From NCBI GenBank assembly GCA_001598975.1, contig BBXU01001560.1, forward strand, positions 1-46,128: 46,128 bases of DNA. Direction: 5' to 3'. The notes under the pieces are model-generated. The model worked only from the letters and a program-made list of their open reading frames with translations, searched no databases and was not told where the DNA came from. How positions within the stretch are numbered: position 1 is the stretch's first letter; each line of letters begins with the position of its first letter. Positions 10,216-21,452 of this stretch are shown here, one piece after another. Position numbers and translations under genes: made by a program. This DNA comes from Parachlorella kessleri (lineage: Eukaryota; Chlorophyta; Trebouxiophyceae; Chlorellales; Chlorellaceae).

Positions 10216-13200
10216 ATGAGCTTTTTGCAGGCTTGGAGGGCCAAGGCGGCCGACACGGTGAGCAGATCAGGCCACCACCTTGTGCCCACCTTCGAACTCC
10301 AGTGTAACAAAGGCTGATCACCGGGGACTGTGGCTGTCCAGGTGGAGCGCTTGCAGTCGGGCTCCTACAGCAAGCAGTATTCGCCCAGCAGCAGCCCCTT
10401 GCCCATGGAACCTGCTAGCACTGGTGAGGCTGGGGCCGCCTATCTAAGACCAGGGCTTGGCCCTGCGCATCTGGGTTGTACCTGCTATCCCGCCGGTGTG
10501 CTCAAGACCTGCCCGCAAGATGCGTGTTGGTGCTCCAGCACACTAGCCCCTTTATGCAAGCCGCCGCATGCCACCTTAGAAACTGCGGCGTAAGCCATCA
10601 AAAATCTACCCTGAAGCACACTCAGCTCTCAGGGGCCAGGTTATTCAAGACAGCAATGCAGCTAGGGGAGGATACGCTGCGTCACCTTATCTCTTTATCT
10701 GTGTTCGCAGGGACTCCTCAGCGTTCGACGCCTCAGGAGTCTGCAGTGCAGCCTGACGCTGTGCTGGAGCGGCTGCTCGCTAAGGCGCGCACAGCCGAGG
10801 TCCGCGAGCAGTTCCTGCTGATCCCGCAGGAAAGCTACACAGAGATGCACCAGGTCAAGGTGCTGGTGAGTGGCCGCGGGGTAGGCTGTTGAGGCGGCAG
10901 TCAGGCAACCGAGCAGGGACCATGGAGGCTTTATGGGGCGGTGTTATTAAGTGCTGCTGTAGCCATGTTGGGCAGGAGTGTACGAAAAGGTTCTTGGTTG
11001 GCTGGTTCGCCGTTTGATACACATGCCTGGGAGGCATTTGCTATTACCATGTGGGGTTTGTGGGTGCGGCCTGCCGGAAACTTGGTAGGAGTCGCAGCTG
11101 GGGTTAGTCCGAGGGCATCTCGCGCGTGCAAACTGGCAGGGCCATCCCTTACCGGCAGGGGGGCGCGGGAGGGTTGCTGGCAGGGAGGTGTGAGCAGTCC
11201 AGTAGCGTTAGTATCCCATGCTTCGCACAGCATAGGTGGCACAGGCTCTCTGAGAGGTGGGTGCTTCATGGCCTCGTTTTGCATGCCTCCATAGGCCTCG
11301 TTTTGCATGCCTCCACACAGGCCGCCACCTACAACGTGAATGGGAGGGCACCACCCCAAAACCTTGACCTGTCGCCCTGGCTGAGCGGAGGGCGGTATGC
11401 GGACATTGTTGCCGTAGGCTTTCAGGCAAGTCTTCGATCAATCACTCAATCAACAATTCACTTTGCCTCCCACTGCAGCTGCATGAGCCAAGGTCTTTGA
11501 CTGTGCCTGATGTTGTGCTGTGCACTTGGACAGGCTGGTGGACACCACAGGGGGACACAATCATGCCTGCATTTTCACTCCCTGGCAAGGTTATGAGCAG
11601 ACCCATTGGCAAGTCCTTGTTGGTGGGGAGGTATGTGTGTGGTGCTCTCCCTTAACCATCCGCATTTGACCAGAGCTGTGGGTTTTACTTACATCAAATG
11701 TACGCTGGGCTACGTTGAGTTGGCCAAGCCCAGCACTTGTCATGCTGCTCCTACAGGAGATTGTCCCGCTAAACGCCACCAACATAGTTCTTGGGACCAC
11801 CATGGACTCGGCCCTTGTCTGGGATGCCCTTGTGGCCGATGCACTGAATGGCGGCCACAACTTGGCCTCAGTAGCAGCGCCCCCAGGCCAGGGAAGGCCA
11901 GAGCAGACAGCGTCCGCGGCTGCAGCAGGGGCAGGTGAAGGTGCAGCACAGGCAGAGCAGCAATTGGGCCATTCCGCGGCTGGCGCTGTGGATGATGTTG
12001 CGAGCGGGCCATTGGCAGATGCAGCCGGAGCAGCAGGTCCGGCAGATGGCGGTGCAGCGGCATTACCCAGCAAGGAGTCTGGCAGTGGTGAGGATGACCA
12101 GCAACTTCAGCCCTCAGTTGATGACCTTCTGGGGATGGCGGCTGCCCCAGAGGCGGCCGCTGTTGGCAGTCCTCATCAGCAGTTGGGTGATGATATAGAC
12201 TTGCTGGGACTGAGCTTATACGCTCCTTCAGTAGCAGGGGCAAGTCCACCGGCAACTGACATTGCAGCAGAGGCAGTACCAGCTGGGGCTCCTGACAGGG
12301 AGGAGGAGCTACAGCATGCAGAGCCAGCACTGCCTTCTGGTAGCTCGGATGGATCGGCCGCAGACATGCTGTCCGCCAACGACGAGGAGGATGCTTCCTC
12401 GGGCGACAGCAACCCACCGCAGGCGTCTGACGCAGCATCCCCCGACCACTTTGTGCAGGTATGAGGCGCAGGCAGCATCTCATAGGGTCTGAACTAGGAA
12501 ACCAGGTGTGTGAGCCAGGTGGATGCCAGTACAGTGGTGCAGGGCATTGCAACCCCTGCTTCCATAATCAGTTGCTTCTTCCATGCGCATTGGGGTCATT
12601 ACGGCAAAGTGGTGCAATTGCAGTGACTCAGAGGAGCGTATCTAGTCTCCTCCCACTTCACCCACACAGGTAGCAAGCAAGCAAATGGTGGGTGTTTACC
12701 TATCTGTCTGGGTCCGCCGCTCGCTGCTACCGCATATACGGGGAGTCCAGGTGGTCTCCATTGCCACAGGCGCACTTGGCTACTTTGGCAACAAAGGTGG
12801 GGCAGCGCATGGTATTGAAGGCATGCTTGCAGTGACGCTTAATTACTTAGGGAGAGTTGGGATGTGAGCAGCGAGTTGGATTGTGCCTGGTCATTCCTTG
12901 CCTTTCCGATGAGCATTAGCAGAGTGTGAGGAAGCCCGTGACCGCTTGTGCTTCCAGACAGTGTTGGCCTTGTAACAACTCCATGGCTGCTATTGTCCGA
13001 AGATGCCGGACATCTGTGTGCGGCAGGTGGATCCCACGGCCTTGCCTTTCTGCCCTGTAGGTGCTGTGGCAGTGCGCATGCGTGTGTATGACTCGAGCTT
13101 GTGCTTCATCAATGCCCATCTCTCCTCAGGTCTGTCATGCGACCCTTTGCTGGGAAGCCTTGCCCGGCCCTGCTGTACCCTACTGTGTTCAAGCTTCCTG

Positions 13201-16200
13201 CATATGTAATCGCGGAAGCTGGTCTATCTAGCATGCCTCTGCGCTGGGTGCTGGCATGCCTCCTGTATGCCAGCACGGAACCACATGCACAGATGCTGGT
13301 GTGTATCATAACAGATGTTGGATTATGTGCTACCTCCGTGGTCGTAGGGTCCGCTATGTGGACAGATGATGTGTTTGCATTACATTGGTTGGGTTGGTCC
13401 CTGCCGTGCTGACCAATGACTGTTGCTGGGCTGGACAGGGGAGGCTGAGGGGGATGAGCTGCGGCGCCACTACGACTACGCGGAGGTACTGCGGCGGGGG
13501 TACTTCCCTGCTGGCCAGGAGCTGCAGCAGGCCTATGTGGACGCCCAGGGCATCACCAGGGTAGGTAGTTCCTGCCGGTACTTTTGTAATCGTATAACCT
13601 GCATTTTGCATGGGTATGTAGTTATCAGCAGGGTATGCATTTTCTTGCCAGGGTGGGCAGTTCCGCCAGGGTGGGACGAGGTGGAGGAATCAAGAACACT
13701 CATAAGAGCAGCCCGGCTAGGCAAGTGCTGCGCTAAGGATGTGCAGCAGGCATACCTGACTGCGCTGCTCTGCTGATGCCACCAGGGTGCATGGGTGGGG
13801 GTTCCGCCTCCTGTACGTCCAGGGGCAGCAACTTCTTGATATGTCAGCAGGGATGCCTGGGTGGGCGGACACTTGCTGAGTACCCCTGCTTTCCTGAGGC
13901 ATCTGATACCTCTTGGTGCCCCACCACCTACGAGGCCCGCGCTGGTAGCGGGTCTTGGGCCACAGTAAGTGGGCACAACAGGCAGCACAAGCTTGCGGTC
14001 TCCCAGACACCCACAGTTGATGATGAAGAAGTGGGGACATGGTTATAACAATGGCAAGTTCTCAAACTGCCCCTTGCTTGCCCTGCACCAATGGGCGAGA
14101 GCTACTCCCCTCTGCTTGTGGTTCATCGCAGGTCTTGCAGCCGGGCCACTCCGGAGGCGACTGGGGCACGGCGCTCCACATCCTGGACTGTGAGCATCTC
14201 ATCTGGATTGGGGACTTGAACTACCGGCTGCAGGGGCTGCAGGCGCCGCAAGTGTTGGCAGCCATTCAGAAAGGTGAGCGACGGAAGCTGCGCCCATCAC
14301 CTATACTTGGGTAGGGAGCTGAGCAGGCTGAGTGGGGTTGACAGTATGGGCTGGAGCTGGCACGGGACCTGGAGAAGTCTCCCCACTCCAGAGTTTGGCT
14401 TGGTGGGCAGCTGCAGGGACTGTAGGGACTGCAGGGACTGTAGAGTTTGGCTTGGTGGGCAGCTGCAGGGACTGTAGGGACTGTAGAGTTTGGCATGGTG
14501 GGCAGCTGCAGGGACTGTAGGGACTGCCCAGGCCGGTGTCATGGGATGCCACACTGATGAGATGCACGGGGTCCATTGGGGCTTCTCGGGTAGTGGGAAC
14601 TTGCAAGGCGAAGGAGGCACTTGATGCAGGATACTGGGAGTCGCTTCTGGCCGCGGACCAGCTGCGGCTGGCCATGCGCAGCCGTCTCGCCTTTGGTGGC
14701 TGGACCGAGCAGCCCATCACCTTCCCGCCAACTTTCAAGCTTCGGCGGGGCACCTCGCAGTACCTGGGTGAGAGGCTTGACCTTGGCCAGGACTCTGCTG
14801 TTCAACATCGTCCTGTCTATGTTAGTGAACAGTGCAATAATCGCAAAATAGCCCAATAGCAGCTAGGATGGCGAGTGGCTTCTCCCAGCTTCGCTTACAG
14901 CAGTGCAGTGCACGTATGTCATGAAGCTCTGGATCACCTGAGCGCTTGGTGGAATGCGGTGCTTGAATCTTGAGCATGGAATGCTAGGGTGTGAAACCAC
15001 TCCGGCCCCCATGCCGGCGACCTGTGCCCTACCTCTACCCAACCCCCGCTGCGCCTCTTGTACGTGTGAAGCGGTCATCACGCCAGCGGGTGTGTGCAAG
15101 CATGTTGTTGCGAGTCTGCTGAGGTTTGGGCTAACTGCTTGTTGGTGAAGGTGAGGCCAGCGACACCGCCAGCAACAGCTCCCACCCATCGTCAACCGAC
15201 CTGGCGGGGCTCCAGGAGGTGATCAAGGACGAGCACAGCAGCATGACGCTCACTGGATCACAGGCCGCCTTTGAGGTGAGCCCCTGGTCTTCCAGGGAAG
15301 CCTGTGTTGCTGGCTTGGGGCTGGCCAGCCTGCTGGCGGTGCAGCTACAATGCGCATATGTTCGTTGTTCCCTCACGCATCACCACCCCTTGGATCGTCA
15401 GGGGCACATCGTAGGCAGTCTTACCTTGCCTTGTGTGTCGGAAAGCAAAGTACCCTCAACGGCTGTCATCACACCCCAGCAGGTGTTCTGGGGAGTCGCT
15501 CATAATGGGTGGGTGAAGCTTGCCATGAGGCCGTGTGGCCCCCTTTGCATGGCGTTGTTCAGAAGCGGCCTCAGTTTAATACTGCAAAGCCTGAGGGGGT
15601 GTCTTCGCTTCTGCCGCTCATGCAGGCCGAAGGTGCCAATGGGGCTAAAGCCGCCACCAAGGTCGAGAAGGAGAAGCCGCGGACGCCGGCATGGACAGAC
15701 AGGATTCTGTGGCGCAGCAGCACGCCTGGCGGCCTGCGGCAGCTGACGTACGCAGCAGCCGACGGCGTGACGGTGTCAGACCACCGGCCGGTGTCTGGGG
15801 CGTTCTTTGTGCAAGCCAGGGAGTATGTGCGGGACAAGGTACGCGGCGGGTGGTGGGGAACTTCCTCTCACCTTCCCCCCCCAGGGACGTTCGGCGGGCA
15901 GCTACTTTATTGCAGCTGCCATGGGGACCTGCCATACGGCTGTGTGGTGCTAGTTTCACATCATCTGGTGTGCCTGGTGGCTGCACGGAGCTGGCGATGC
16001 GGTGATGCAGCGGCCCAGGTGACCCACACTTTGCACACTGTGCTCACGCAGGTGGAGGCGGCCCTTGAGACTGCGCGGCGTGTGGCTGATGCGAAGGAAA
16101 TGGCAGCCGTGCCCCACTGCTCTGCTGAGCCCACGAGCTTGAATTTGGGGACCCTAGAATATGGGGAGGTGGCAGAGCACACCGTAACCCTGACAAACAC

Positions 16201-19027
16201 CGCCCAAGCGCCCAGCCACTTTGCCTTCGTGCCCGTACCTGGCACTAGCCAGGTGCTTCCTGGATGGCTAGCAGCCAACCCCTCCCAGGTATAGGTCAAT
16301 TGGCTCTCGTGTGTGGCTAGCGCAGTGCTGATTGCAATGTTGGGAAGACTCCTGTGTGTCATTGGGGTTGCATGCGGGACTGGGTTTCCTCTCTCCCAGT
16401 GAAGAGCAGATGTGCTCCAGCTCGAGGGGCTTACAATGTTAGTCCTTGCCCCTTCCTGATCTCTTACGCCCATTATCAGGTCCTTGCTCCTTCCTTGACC
16501 TTACCAGAGAGACGACCGCACACGGTTTCAGCTTGCATACATGCAGGGCGTAGTTGCCGTGGGTGGCGGCGCCAGCATCACCCTGCGTGCTTGTGTGGCC
16601 GGCGGCCCTGGCGGCGCGGCAGAGAAAGTTGTGGTTGAGAGCAAGTGCTCGCTGGACTGCATCCTGGTGCTGCGGATAGAGGGCGGCAATGACGTCTTCC
16701 TTAGCCTCTCGGGCTGCTTTGCACCCAGCTGCTTTGGGCTAGGGTGGGCCACTCTTGCGGCGCTGCCAAGGTGGGTGCCGGCCTGCGGAGGGCAACTCCA
16801 TTGTTCTGGGAGGACATTGAAATCGACAGAAGGAAATTCAAACACCAAGTACTGCTTGGCCACCTACATGCCGCCCTGTACAAACCCAGCTCAGCTCAGA
16901 TATCCCGCTTACTGCACTACCTGCCACCCTTCGCATTCAGGTTTGTCGTCTTAACCAGCCACTTTTTTTGGATATTCCGATTCGATTTTTTAGAATGCTG
17001 CGGGTCCGGGTACCTTTCAAGGAGCCAATGTTGTCATGACGCTGCACTCTTTCCCTGGGGCACTCGTGGATTGGGCCCGTCGCTCGCCCACCCGGTAGGA
17101 ACAAAGTCAGGTGTGGCTGTCTATCAGTTGGGCCTAGCTCTGCTAGTAGGGGCCGTCATATAACCGCTGTTTGCTGGCCCCTCGTGATCATGCCTGCAGG
17201 CCGGTCAGCGCCCCAGACCAGCTGCAATCTGCTTCCAGCCTGGGCCTGGATGTCGGTGGGGAGCGCTTTTACGACCCACTGCAGATAGCCAGCCAAGTGC
17301 CTCCGGAACTTGTCAGGCTGACGGACCTCCTGCGGCACGATGCCTGGCTAGCCACGCCCGGGCTGTTTGTGAAGGCCTTTGACCTTGCCACCGCCGCCGC
17401 TGCTGCTGCTGTGGGGACGGGTCCAGCGGCAGGTGCGGCTGCCGCCGCGGCGGCGGCGGGGGCGGCCGCGGCACGGCGGCTCAGCCGCGGCAGTGGCAGT
17501 GTAGGGGCCAGGAGCGGGGCGGGGGGCCACTTAATAGCTCGTGCCAATAGCTTGGACCGGGATGGCGATGGAGCCAGCCCAGCTGGCAGCCTTAGAAAGT
17601 TGTCACCACTGTCATCTTGCGGCAGCCCACGGCACCGACATGGGCCAGGCCATGGAGCGGCAGGTCTTCTGCGCTTTGATTCTAGCTCTGGCAGACCCGC
17701 CAGCCCAGCCTGGGACGGCGGCAGCGGGTTTGACTCACCCCAACAGCAGCAGCAGCAGCAGCTCGAGCCGGCGTCGCCGCTGGGGTCGCCACCAGCGCTG
17801 CACCGGCAGCAAGCGCTGCTGGCAGTGCGGCGAGCCCTGGATGGCGGCAGGCCGTTCCCCGAGGGCATCGATGCTCATGATGCTGCCGCAGCGCTGCTCG
17901 CCTTTTTCGCGGAGCTGCCGCAGCCACTCATGCCTCAGGAGGTGGTCCAGGTCTGCGACGTGTACTCGCCCGCGGTGAGCTGCCTGCTTTGAAGCCCAGA
18001 AAGGAGCCTGGGGGTTTCTGAGCTCCGCTGCACTCTGAGGCTTGTATGCATTCCTGCAACCTGTGTAGCTTTCATGTGCCACACGGCGCAATGCCCTAGG
18101 CCCGTGGTGAGTCAGGCTATGGCAGGTCCCGCCCCTTGTGACAGCTGGGCTCAGTTGAGGCAATACTCATTGGGTCTAGTTAAGCAACCCGCCACTTGAC
18201 CATGCCGCCGTGAGTCCCCCACAAGTGGGGCCACCAAAGTGGCAGCCCAAGGCACCTCATGTACACCCTGCACACTGCCTTCAGTCCTACCTGGGTAAGC
18301 CTGCAGGCCAGTACCGCTGTACAGCTGCTGTTGGAGTCGCTGTCGCCAGCAGAGCTGGCAGTGCTGACCCACCTGCTGCTGATGATGATGGAGGCGCTTG
18401 CGCCAGAGAATCGGCATGGCAACGGGCTGTCACCCGGCTCACTTGCCGCCATCCTGGCAGAGGTAGGCGAGGCTGTGTTCTGTAAGCCTTGTTCTGGGCC
18501 AGGCTGAGGATCTACTCTTGATCCGCACGCCTTATGGGTGATGATAGGGTAACATGCCCAGTTCGGTGAGCGCTGTTGCCTCGGTGCAAACCTGCCGCCC
18601 CGCCCAGGCTGGGCCTGGTGTCGACCTGCTCAGTGATCCTTTTTGATGTTGCAAACAACCTAAAGGGGAGGCCGGTAGACACACACTGCACACATGTGCG
18701 AAATATATATACCCTATATGTGTGTATACCCACACTCCCCCCTCCCCCCCTTCTCCTCCCCTCCACCCATCACACAACCCTATATGTGAGGTGTCGGCAC
18801 GCATTGTGGGTCGACTGTTTATGATAATTGAAGCCGTCCATATGTGTGTGGCTGCGCAGATTTGGTTCCCGGCGCTGCCACCCGCGGGCATCCCTGCCGG
18901 CCCACTGGCACAGGGTCGAGGTGCTGCGCCCCCATCAGTAGCTGAGATCAGTATGAGGCGCATCGAGTTTGTTCAGCTGCTGCTTGAGGACGGGTCAATA
19001 TTGCAGACACTATGCACTGCCTTGTAG
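10216..19027 (+). CDS. OCRL/INPP5B-type inositol polyphosphate 5-phosphatase with ASH and RhoGAP-like domains
   Basis: Seventeen exons: 10216-10257, 10342-10423, 10711-10865, 11321-11425, 11757-12458, 12670-12796, 13061-13129, 13439-13560, 14132-14273, 14594-14767, 15151-15275, 15626-15838, 16052-16288, 16547-16770, 17200-17974, 18307-18462, 18860-19027; 3618 nt, 1205 aa. The 5-phosphatase domain (about 94-690) shows TYNVNG, VGFQEIVPL, GYFGNKGGAVAVRM, NAHLSS, IWIGDLNYRL, TPAWTDRILW (635-644) and VSDHRPVSGAFF. An ASH domain follows with LEYGEVAEHTVTLTN and ILVLRIEGGNDVF...SCFG. A RhoGAP-like domain closes the protein, with LFVKAF where the arginine finger should be, so GAP activity is probably absent, as in human OCRL. 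There is no N-terminal PH domain. Low-complexity inserts interrupt the phosphatase (about 200 residues in exon 5, acidic) and the RhoGAP (about 140 residues in exon 15, poly-Ala, Ser and Gln). Likely hydrolyses PI(4,5)P2 or PI(3,4,5)P3 on endosome, Golgi or cilium-base membranes (family knowledge). Exon 10's acceptor (14593) is the least certain border. Confidence 0.93.
11270..11317 (+). repeat. 24-bp tandem duplication abutting the intron 3 acceptor
   Basis: GGCCTCGTTTTGCATGCCTC-CATA (11270-11293) is repeated with one change at 11294-11317. It runs directly into the CAG acceptor (11318-11320) of 5-phosphatase exon 4, so it duplicates the polypyrimidine/acceptor context. Confidence 0.85.
11426..11756 (+). 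other. GC-AG intron (5-phosphatase intron 4)
   Basis: Exon 4 ends VGFQ and exon 5 begins EIVPLNA, a conserved 5-phosphatase junction. The donor reads CAG|GCAAGT, the ideal GC-donor consensus, and the acceptor CTACAG. No GT donor keeps the frame and motif. Confidence 0.85.
14390..14526 (+). repeat. Intronic minisatellite, three units of 52, 43 and 42 bp
   Basis: In 5-phosphatase intron 9. Units start with AGAGTTTGGCTTGGTGGGCA at 14390, 14442 and 14485 (one substitution in the last). Nested inside is a shorter 10-bp repeat, AGGGACTGTA or AGGGACTGCA, whose copy number explains the unit-length differences. Confidence 0.9.
17744..17765 (+). repeat. CAG trinucleotide run in coding exon 15
   Basis: Pure or nearly pure CAG repeats encode seven glutamines in the disordered insert of the RhoGAP-like domain of the 5-phosphatase. 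Confidence 0.8.
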
Positions 19028-19400
19028 TGACGTACCTTGCGCGCTTGTGTGTCACCATGTGAGCATGACCTCTGACATGCCCTTTCACTTAAGGTTGTTG
19101 CTGCAAGGGAGCAGGTGTCGCCTGCTGAAACAATCCGCCTGTGTACGTTTTGTGATTGAAGCCCAGCTGTATGGCATGCCTGTACCTGGTGCATACCAGC
19201 AACGGGCCACTGCTGCAGCTCTCTATTAACGGCTATTGCATTGTTGTGCCTTGGGACACTTGTGGTGGATTTCAGATGAACTGTGAGCCAAGTTGCTCGT
19301 CCGACTGAGTCAGCAGCGGATGATCAGGAATAGTTGCAGAAGACCGAAAGCCTTACGAGGCGAAACTCTGCAGCACCCCAACGGTATACGTATGCCTTAA

Positions 19401-19405
19401 TGTAA
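19401..19405 (+). terminator. Polyadenylation signal TGTAA of the 5-phosphatase gene
   Basis: TGTAA about 375 nt after the TAG stop at 19025-19027, on the coding strand. Its position is usual for a chlorophyte 3' end. Confidence 0.7.
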
Positions 19406-19414
19406 GGTCCAGCA

Positions 19415-19463
19415 GGGCTACAGGCGTGGCAAAGCTGGCTCACGCGGACCACGCCTGTAGCCC
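19415..19463 (+). repeat. Perfect 15-bp inverted repeat (hairpin) just after the poly(A) signal
   Basis: GGGCTACAGGCGTGG at 19415-19429 pairs exactly with CCACGCCTGTAGCCC at 19449-19463 around a 19-nt loop. The stem starts 10 nt after TGTAA, that is, at the expected cleavage site. It could be a transcript-end structure or the termini of a tiny inverted-repeat element; the sequence alone does not decide. Confidence 0.85.
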
Positions 19464-21452
19464 GCAGCAAGCCACTTCCTCACTGTCGTGGCGAAACGCG
19501 CCTGCGCCCTCTCTTGGCCGGCGACAAGGACCCATGCCGGGTCGCTTCAGCGAAGGGCAAGGAGCAGCTGCCAGCGGTGGTTGTTTGTTATTGCAAACGC
19601 GAGCCATTTGTCTAGATCATCTGATCATCTTACCGTGAGGGTGCCAGCATATACTTACGTCTAACGGGTCTGACAACCACCATGGTGTAAGCACGAGAGC
19701 AGCGGGTTGCCTCTGCGCTGCGCTTTAGCCCAGGTGTACGCCTATTTACGTCCTCTGGCCTTTTTGCAGGTTCGGGGAGGTAGCTGCTGGCGCTGCACTG
19801 GGTGCTGCTGTCAAGCATCACCATGATAAGTAAGCTTTTGGTCTCTTTGTTAGAGAAGGAAATTGAAGTGGGCAGCATGACTGGGACTCGTGTTGGTGCT
19901 GGCGTGAACGGACCCCTCGAGCCTGGTAACTCATATCCCTTTGTACTAATATAGCATGGGTGGCAGGTAGTGCGAACAGGGAGTAGAGCTGGGCTGGACT
20001 GGACGGACAGGGCTGGATGCAGAATGAGCCTGTGTCTATGTTGCCTTCTGTGTTGGTTGCCCGGCTAGCTGGCAAACAGGCACGCAGGCTGCCAGACTCA
20101 TTCTCAACCACACGGTGCTACCTTGGTTGGCCTTTTGTTCTGCAGGAAGCATCACCCAGAGGGCCAAGCTGTGGCTGGTGCCCCCACAGCTGTACCTACA
20201 GCCGCCCCAGTAGCCGGAGCCGTGCCGCAGGTATTTTGGTGGGCAGAGTAGGAGGCTGCATCACTTGCTGGTGGGTGAACAGGCTGTGTAGCTGAAGGTC
20301 GAGTATCTCCAGCTCAGTGTGTGCTGGTCTGCTGATGGACAGCCCAAATACCTGCCAATGTTTCTCAATGTTTTGTCCACTGTTTGCCACTGATCCAGCT
20401 CCTATTCCAAGCATCATGCAGCTTGCAATATGTCGGTGGGACCACTGCTCGACATGGTCATCTGCTCTTGCTGCGCTTCCACCTTACTGCAGGGGGGGCA
20501 CCACCACCACTCTCAACACACCACCACAACAACAACCACCTCGCACACCCCTGGCGCTGGAGGGGCCATGGCAGGTGGGAGTGACCGAGTACCCTGCACA
20601 AGCGGTGCTGGGTGACTGCCATATGTGTCCTCTGAATGTTGTTAGGTCAGTTAGACCTGATGCCCAGCGCGGGGTGTTGCTGGCGTGGCGGTAGTGTCGG
20701 GCTTTGAGTTAGCCAAAGGCAGGCAGGCAGGCCGTGAACACCATTGCACGGCCCGTTGGAAAAGTCCTTTGCAGGGCGGTCTAGTGTTGAATTGGGGTAG
20801 CAGCCAGGTACCACATGAGTTCTCTTGCCTAAGCAGCTGTTGCTCTTGGGCACTTGCATGCTGCAGGTCGCCCTATCATATGATGGCCTTGGAAGGGCAG
20901 CGTGCAAGCGTAGGGGCCAGGAGTGATAGCTGACCTCATATGTTTTGAAAACTTAGTGGGCATGTGTTGAGGTGCTTGCGCGATATGTTAACACTAATTG
21001 GGTGATTCCGTGTTACTGGTTTAGGTTTCCACGTAAAAGTAAGCGCGGTGTACGATCTATTGTATGTTGCAACATATTGGGGCACTCTATGTCGGACTTG
21101 CCTGTAATCCCCACATGACAACTCCTGCAGCTGATGATCTGCTGAAGTTTGAGCCATTTGAATAGCTGGCCCCAGCATTACTGGTGCACACATTGATGGT
21201 CTAGGGCTAACCCAGTGGTGCTCAGCCCTGCCAATACAGTTCCCCTCTCACTCTCTGTTCCCATTACCTGCCACCCTATCAATTACAGGGGTGAGAGTAG
21301 CAACATGTTGTCCATACGCTTCATTGGGATCCGATTCTGACCAGATTCTGAGAAGGATTTCTGGCAGTACCGGCGCCACTCACGTTGTCAGCGACCTGGT
21401 GAACGCAAAACCGAGTTTGTTGTTGGTGCCTGACTGTGGTATTCAAACAAGT

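Larger units (their letters stand above)
19028..21452. other. 5-phosphatase 3' UTR and intergenic DNA
   Basis: The first roughly 390 nt are probably 3' UTR, up to TGTAA at 19401. The remaining 2 kb, up to the EF-hand gene ATG at 21453, holds short open frames with no family resemblance. It also holds a CCACCACCACAACAACAACC microsatellite-like patch near 20515-20540 and the hairpin listed separately. I see no gene. Confidence 0.6.

Noticed and set aside
12700..12830. Possible mobile element or CRISPR-like repeats in the accessory introns
   Set aside because: No transposase, terminal repeats with target duplications, or regularly spaced direct repeats with unique spacers are present anywhere in the window.
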